The translations under genes and the position numbers were made by a program. A DNA stretch of 8,954 nucleotides from Hyphomicrobiaceae bacterium (lineage in GTDB: Bacteria > Pseudomonadota > Alphaproteobacteria > Rhizobiales > JAKIUO01), in assembly GCA_021647535.1 (NCBI GenBank), contig JAKIUO010000123.1:1-8954 (forward strand), read 5' to 3'. How positions within the stretch are numbered: the first letter of the stretch is position 1; each line of letters begins with the position of its first letter. Under the pieces are notes generated by a model. That model searched no databases. It was given only the letters and a program-made list of their open reading frames with translations, and was not told the DNA's origin. This document shows positions 5,264-8,954 of this stretch, one piece after another.

Positions 5264-6757
5264 ATGTTTGAAACCCTTTCCGACCGCCTTTCTGGCGTCT
5301 TTGACAAGCTGACCGGTCGTGGCGCTTTGTCTGAAAAGGACGTAAAAGCCGCCATGCGCGAAGTGCGCCGCGCTTTGCTTGAAGCGGATGTGGCGCTGGA
5401 AGTGGTGCGCGGTTTCATTGAAAAAGTGACGCAGCGCGCCGTTGGCCAAGAGGTTGTCAAATCAGTGACGCCGGGCCAGATGGTCGTCAAGATCGTTAAT
5501 GACGAACTGGTCAAGGTACTGGGCGAAACGGCTGTGCCCATTGATCTGAACGCGGCCCCCCCTGTTTCCATCATGATGGTCGGCTTGCAGGGCTCTGGTA
5601 AAACCACCAGCACGGCGAAAATCGCCAAACGCCTCAAAGCAAAAGAAAACAAAAAAGTGCTGATGGCCTCTCTCGATACGAGACGACCAGCCGCGCAGGA
5701 ACAATTGAAAATACTGGGCAAGCAGATCAGCGTTGCCACCCTGCCGATTATCGAAGGGCAGACGCCGCAACAGATCGCCAAACGGGCTGTGCAATTTGCC
5801 AAGCTGTCAGGCTTTGATGTGATCATGCTGGACACGGCGGGCCGTCTGCATATTGATGATACGCTGATGAACGAAGTCGCCGAAGTGCGTGACATTGCCA
5901 AGCCACAGGAAATATTGCTGGTGGCCGATGCCCTGACCGGTCAGGACGCCGTTAATCTGGCCCGCGCTTTTGACGAGCGCATTGGCATTACCGGCCTCAT
6001 GCTGACCCGTATTGATGGTGATGGTCGCGGCGGTGCGGCGCTTTCCATGCGAGCCGTTACCGGCAAGCCGATCAAACTGCTGGGCACCGGTGAAAAACTA
6101 GACGAACTGGAAGAATTTCACCCCGATCGCATTGCCAATCGTATTCTGGGCATGGGCGATGTGGTGTCGCTGGTGGAAAAAGCCGCTGAGACCATTGATG
6201 CTGAAAAAGCTGAAATAATCGCTGCCAAAATGCAAAAGGGGCAGTTTGATCTCGATGATCTGTCCGAACAGCTCAGCCAGATGCAGCGTATGGGCGGTAT
6301 GTCTGGCGTCATGGGCATGTTGCCCGGCGTTGGCAAGATGAAAAAACAGATGGCCAATGCCAATATGGATGACAGCATCCTGAAGCGTCAGCAGGCCATG
6401 ATTTCCAGCATGACCCGCAAGGAGCGCCGCCGTCCCAAACTGCTCAACGCCTCGCGCAAACGGCGCATTGCCAAGGGCTCTGGCACCTCGGTACAAGAAA
6501 TTAACAAGCTCATAAAAATGCACCGGCAAATGGCCGACATGATGAAAAAGCTTGGCAAACGCAAAGGCGGGCTGGCCGGATTGTTTGGCGGCGGTGCCAT
6601 GCCCGAAATGCCGACTGAAGCAGGTGGTGGTTTGCCGCCTGGCGGATTACCCGGACTGGGCGGCGGTTTGCCCCCCGGTGCTGGCCTGCCCGGCGGTCTA
6701 CCCGGATTGGGTGGCTCCGGATTGCCCGGCCTGCCCCGAGGTAAAAAGAAAAAATAG
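5264..6757 (+). CDS. ffh: Signal recognition particle GTPase Ffh (SRP54 homologue)
   Basis: Ffh binds signal sequences emerging from ribosomes and, with 4.5S RNA and receptor FtsY, targets inner-membrane proteins. The 497-residue product has the N domain (about 1-90), then the G domain with the P-loop GLQGSGKT (107-114), DTRRPAAQEQL (138-148), DTAGR (190-194), TRIDGD (248-253) and the closing GTGEKLDELEEFHPDR motif (274-289). The methionine-rich M domain (about 325-430) contains the RNA-binding segment NASRKRRIAKGSGT (395-408). After about residue 435 the tail is Gly/Leu/Pro repeats ending RGKKKK, which makes the protein longer than E. coli Ffh (453 aa). AGAGAT precedes the ATG by a few bases. 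rpsP follows after 74 bp, a conserved neighbour in proteobacteria. Confidence 0.97.
   Translation: MFETLSDRLSGVFDKLTGRGALSEKDVKAAMREVRRALLEADVALEVVRGFIEKVTQRAVGQEVVKSVTPGQMVVKIVNDELVKVLGETAVPIDLNAAPPVSIMMVGLQGSGKTTSTAKIAKRLKAKENKKVLMASLDTRRPAAQEQLKILGKQISVATLPIIEGQTPQQIAKRAVQFAKLSGFDVIMLDTAGRLHIDDTLMNEVAEVRDIAKPQEILLVADALTGQDAVNLARAFDERIGITGLMLTRIDGDGRGGAALSMRAVTGKPIKLLGTGEKLDELEEFHPDRIANRILGMGDVVSLVEKAAETIDAEKAEIIAAKMQKGQFDLDDLSEQLSQMQRMGGMSGVMGMLPGVGKMKKQMANANMDDSILKRQQAMISSMTRKERRRPKLLNASRKRRIAKGSGTSVQEINKLIKMHRQMADMMKKLGKRKGGLAGLFGGGAMPEMPTEAGGGLPPGGLPGLGGGLPPGAGLPGGLPGLGGSGLPGLPRGKKKK
6623..6742 (+). repeat. Gly/Leu/Pro-repeat coding region at the ffh 3' end
   Basis: Codons for residues 454-493 of Ffh encode overlapping GGLPPG and GGLPGLGG-type units (GLPGL appears three times). 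The DNA carries GGCGGnTTACCCGGA-like repeats, though synonymous codons vary between copies, which argues for older protein-level repetition and against very recent slippage. The encoded segment is expected to be unstructured. Confidence 0.7.
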
Positions 6758-6765
6758 CAAATCAC

Positions 6766-6782
6766 GATTGCCCATCGCAATC
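6766..6782 (+). other. Small hairpin in the ffh-rpsP gap
   Basis: GATTGC (6766-6771) and GCAATC (6777-6782) form a perfect 6-bp stem with a 5-base loop, 9 bp after the ffh stop. No T-run follows, so it is unlikely to be a full terminator. It could be an RNA-processing or stability element that separates ffh from the more highly expressed rpsP. Confidence 0.3.
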
Positions 6783-6831
6783 AGCAAAACAGACAATAGA
6801 ACAAACCTATTCTAACAAAGGAAACTGAAAA

Positions 6832-7209
6832 ATGGCTTTGAAAATCAGACTGGCCCGTGGTGGCTCCAAAAAACGTCCTTATTACCGCATTGTGATCGCC
6901 GATATTCGTATGCCGCGCGATGGTCGCTTTATCGAAAAAGTCGGTTCATGGAACCCCATGCTGCCCAAAGATGACGAAAAACGCGTTGTACTTGACATTG
7001 AGCGCATCAAATACTGGATGAGTGTTGGTGCCAAACCAACTGATCGCGTTTTGCGCTTTCTCGATGCGGCCGGATTGATGAAACGCGAAGCCCGCAACAA
7101 CCCCGACAAAGCCAAATGGGGCAAGAAACGCGTTGAGCGCGAAGAAGAGAAAAAAGCGGCAGCTGAAGCGGCCAAGGAAGCCGCCAAAGCCGAAGCAGCT
7201 AGCGAGTAA
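6832..7209 (+). CDS. rpsP: 30S ribosomal protein S16
   Basis: S16 is a small-subunit assembly protein that binds 16S rRNA. The 125-residue product begins with the canonical ALKIRLARGGSKKRPYYRIV (2-21), followed by MPRDGRFIEKVGSWNP (27-42). The core ends near residue 82, the full E. coli length. A C-terminal extension follows (about 85-125), first basic (KAKWGKKRVEREEEKK), then Ala/Glu/Lys-rich and helical; such tails are common in alphaproteobacterial S16. AGGAAA lies about 10 bp upstream of the ATG and confirms the start. rimM begins 5 bp after the stop, so the two are co-transcribed. Confidence 0.97.
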   Translation: MALKIRLARGGSKKRPYYRIVIADIRMPRDGRFIEKVGSWNPMLPKDDEKRVVLDIERIKYWMSVGAKPTDRVLRFLDAAGLMKREARNNPDKAKWGKKRVEREEEKKAAAEAAKEAAKAEAASE

Positions 7210-7214
7210 AGCTG

Positions 7215-7778
7215 TTGTCAGCAAGCGACAAAGACCGATCCGGCGGCTCCAAAAGGTTGTGCCTTGGCATCATCACCGGCGCTCATGGCATTCATGGCGA
7301 GGTGGTGATCAAGAGCTACACGCAAGATCCGCTGGATATCAAGGCCTACGGGCCACTTGGCGATGAACCGGATGAACGCCAGTTCACCATCGCCAAGGCA
7401 CGTCTGGCCCCCAAAGGGGTCGTCGCGCGCCTCAAGGGTGTTGAACATCGCAACGAGGCCGAAGCCCTGAAGGGCACCGGCCTTTTTGTCGAGCAGAAAA
7501 TGCTGCCCGCACCTGAAGAAGAAGACCAATATTATTTCACCGACCTCATTGGTCTGGCGGTTGTGCTGGCGAACAAGCAGCCCTACGGCACGGTCACAGC
7601 CTTGCACAATTTTGGCGCTGGCGATCTCATCGAGATCAAACCCGTTGACGGCAAAGCAACCGAAATTTTTGCCTTTGACAAAGAAACAGTTCCCCGGGTT
7701 GACCTTGAACGCGGCGAAATCACCCTTAATCCGCCCTTGATGATTGCACCCAAAGAGCCCCCAAAGAAATCCACCTAA
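7215..7778 (+). CDS. rimM: Ribosome maturation factor RimM (TTG start)
   Basis: RimM binds S19 in the 30S head and helps 16S rRNA processing and late subunit assembly. The 187-residue product has the N-terminal RimM domain, opening LGIITGAHGIHGEVVIKSY (17-35), and a C-terminal PRC-barrel beginning YYFTDLIGLAV (106-116) with GAGDLIEI (134-141). No ATG or GTG lies upstream of the conserved LGIITGAHG block in frame. TTG at 7215, with GAG near the end of rpsP as a weak Shine-Dalgarno, is the likeliest start; a second TTG at 7257 would start right at the core. The gene follows rpsP by 5 bp, as usual. The next gene is fau and not the customary trmD, so the ribosomal operon looks broken here. Confidence 0.93.
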   Translation: MSASDKDRSGGSKRLCLGIITGAHGIHGEVVIKSYTQDPLDIKAYGPLGDEPDERQFTIAKARLAPKGVVARLKGVEHRNEAEALKGTGLFVEQKMLPAPEEEDQYYFTDLIGLAVVLANKQPYGTVTALHNFGAGDLIEIKPVDGKATEIFAFDKETVPRVDLERGEITLNPPLMIAPKEPPKKST

Positions 7779-7797
7779 CCAATTATGAGGTTCGACC

Positions 7798-8367
7798 ATG
7801 ACCAGCAACAATAATCCGTTGCGCGAGCAAATGAAGCAGGTCGAAAAGGCAATCCCGGCTGACCAGAGACGCCACGCCACCAACGCCCTGGCCGATGTCG
7901 GCGCTGATTTTCTGGCTTCCACCGGCCCCAAAACAATTGCCGGCTTCTTTCCAACCGGCCACCAAATCACTCCATTATTGCTAATGAATGCCCTGCATTT
8001 GCGTCAGCTTCCCCTCGCTCTGCCCAAACGCTGTGAAAATCATGGGGTGGTTTTCCACAAATGGTGGCCCGGTGCCAAAATGGCCGCTGGAGATCGCAAT
8101 ATTCCGGTTCCGGCGGACTGTGAAAACGAAGTAGAGCCGGATTATCTGCTTGTTCCGGCTCTGGGCTTTGACCGTATGGGCAACCGCCTTGGCTATGGCG
8201 AAGGGTTTTACGATCAGGCCATCAGCACCCTGCGCACCAAAAAACAGATCATGGTTGTTGGGATCGGCTTTGCCGAACAAGAACTGCCCACCATGATTGA
8301 AGGCGAAAACGATGGCCGCCTTGACTGGATCCTTACCCCACAAGGCCTGCACGGCTTTACCCAATAA
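7798..8367 (+). CDS. fau: 5-formyltetrahydrofolate cyclo-ligase
   Basis: The enzyme (YgfA/MTHFS) converts 5-formyltetrahydrofolate to 5,10-methenyltetrahydrofolate using ATP, returning the stored folate to one-carbon metabolism. The 189-residue product has the usual length. Its N-terminal helix region (LREQMKQVEKAIPADQRR, 8-25) leads to the diagnostic PALGFDRMGNRLGYGEGFYD block (120-139), and VVGIGFAEQELP (153-164) and DWILTPQG (176-183) follow. GAGG lies about 7 bp before the ATG. It starts 19 bp after rimM and is probably in the same transcript. No 6S RNA, a frequent neighbour of this gene in proteobacteria, is visible on either side. Confidence 0.93.
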   Translation: MTSNNNPLREQMKQVEKAIPADQRRHATNALADVGADFLASTGPKTIAGFFPTGHQITPLLLMNALHLRQLPLALPKRCENHGVVFHKWWPGAKMAAGDRNIPVPADCENEVEPDYLLVPALGFDRMGNRLGYGEGFYDQAISTLRTKKQIMVVGIGFAEQELPTMIEGENDGRLDWILTPQGLHGFTQ

Positions 8368-8388
8368 GATAGGCTGAAAATAGAGGAT

Positions 8389-8418
8389 TGGTATAACCCT
8401 GGGCGAACCGACTATATC
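8389..8418 (+). promoter_or_regulatory. Promoter candidate for the terminal TPR-like gene
   Basis: TTGGTA (8389-8394) and TATATC (8413-8418) are spaced by 18 bp, each matching 4 of 6 consensus bases. It lies in the 145-bp gap after fau and would give a leader of about 90 nt. No terminator for fau is visible, so read-through is also possible. Confidence 0.3.
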
Positions 8419-8512
8419 TGCGTGAAGAGATTGAAAAGCCATTGAAATGACATTAACTTGAGAAGAAGGTCACAATACCAGAAGATTTTTAAAACACTTT
8501 CGGAGTGCGGTC

Positions 8513-8954
8513 ATGAAATCAGGCATACGCCTTTCATTCAATTCTTTATTTTTGATATCCCTTTTATCAGCGGCTTTTTTGCTACTCGCCAGCAGCTCCT
8601 TTTTGCAAACAGGCCCAATGAGCGCCCGCGCCGCCAGCTTTGAACAACAAATTTCGCAGCTACGTGCTGATATTTACAAGATGATGAAGCTCGGGACCTA
8701 TGCCCCGGCCTTGTCCAAGGTCAAACGCTATGTCTTTCTGGTACAAAAGAAATATGGCAACCGCCATCCGCGCTACGCCGATGCCCTCAATCTCAAGGCC
8801 AAAGTCTATTTCAAGCTCAATCGACGGGTGGAAGCCAAGAGATTTAGCGTTCAGGCCACCCGGATCCTGCGCAATTACAGCAGGCAAAATACCGCGCAAA
8901 AAGCGGCTATGCAAAGGCGTCAGGCAGCTCTCAAAAAGCGAAGAGCCGAAGCCC
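8513..8954 (+). CDS. Exported TPR-like protein, 5' part only (runs off right edge)
   Basis: An open frame from ATG 8513 continues to the window end without a stop (147 complete codons). GGAG at 8502-8505, 7 bp upstream, supports the start. Residues 1-40 form a signal peptide: a basic start (MKSGIR), a hydrophobic core (about 12-27) and a possible cleavage site at SARA-ASF near residue 40. Residues about 58-104 resemble a tetratricopeptide unit of the kind with YGNRHPRYADALNLKAKVYF followed by a NRRVEAKRF turn. From about 110 on, the sequence is Gln/Ala/Arg/Lys-rich and probably a long helix or coiled coil. The protein likely acts in the periplasm or at the envelope as a protein-protein interaction module; what the missing C-terminus carries is unknown. 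Arg codons in the last third include AGA, AGG and CGA, unlike the genes before it. Confidence 0.75.
   Translation, partial: MKSGIRLSFNSLFLISLLSAAFLLLASSSFLQTGPMSARAASFEQQISQLRADIYKMMKLGTYAPALSKVKRYVFLVQKKYGNRHPRYADALNLKAKVYFKLNRRVEAKRFSVQATRILRNYSRQNTAQKAAMQRRQAALKKRRAEA

Noticed and set aside
5047..5901. 284-codon minus-strand ORF
   Set aside because: Antisense shadow of ffh; the Ser/Arg/Thr-rich product is typical of a mirrored GTPase gene.
7218..7970. 250-codon minus-strand ORF
   Set aside because: Antisense to rimM and the start of fau, both with strong family motifs and ribosome-binding signals.
8368..8512. Possible 6S RNA next to fau
   Set aside because: 6S RNA often neighbours this gene, but the 145-bp gap shows no long rod-like pairing with a central bubble.

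Overview
The window looks like a moderate-GC alphaproteobacterial chromosome (or metagenome contig) made almost entirely of housekeeping genes. The lineage call rests on the N-terminal two thirds of SdhA, a Fur of the alphaproteobacterial Fur/Mur type that lacks the CxxC zinc pair, and the ffh-rpsP-rimM cluster. Two real genes run off the window edges: sdhA on the minus strand at the left, and a secreted TPR-like protein on the plus strand at the right. No CRISPR array, prophage, toxin-antitoxin pair, transposase gene, tRNA or rRNA was found.

Left part (1-1829): a minus-strand sdhA fragment covers the first 387 codons of the succinate dehydrogenase flavoprotein. Its sequence style changes abruptly at about 378-405. 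From there to the left edge the codon usage and the protein subfamily are different, so the left ~380 bp probably come from another organism, by assembly chimera or recombination. About 660 bp with no convincing gene separates sdhA from the divergent nfuA. It holds a near-consensus plus-strand promoter with no gene behind it, a minus-strand terminator-like hairpin and one doubtful small ORF.

Middle part (1830-5080, plus strand): nfuA (Fe-S cluster carrier) is followed by a hairpin and about four degenerate 17-19 bp tandem repeats. Then come a RutE/HadB-type nitroreductase, tsaB (t6A tRNA modification) starting 3 bp after it, rimI (N-acetyltransferase) and a fur-family regulator. The nitroreductase, tsaB and rimI probably form one operon.

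Right part (5264-8954, plus strand): ffh (SRP GTPase with an unusual Gly/Leu/Pro-repeat tail), rpsP (S16, with an Ala/Glu/Lys-rich tail), rimM (16S maturation factor, TTG start) and fau (5-formyltetrahydrofolate cyclo-ligase) lie close together. The usual trmD-rplS pair after rimM is absent. The last gene is a truncated signal-peptide/TPR-like protein.

I did not find a convincing new biological system. The two observations most worth checking are the composite sdhA and the tandem repeats upstream of the nitroreductase.
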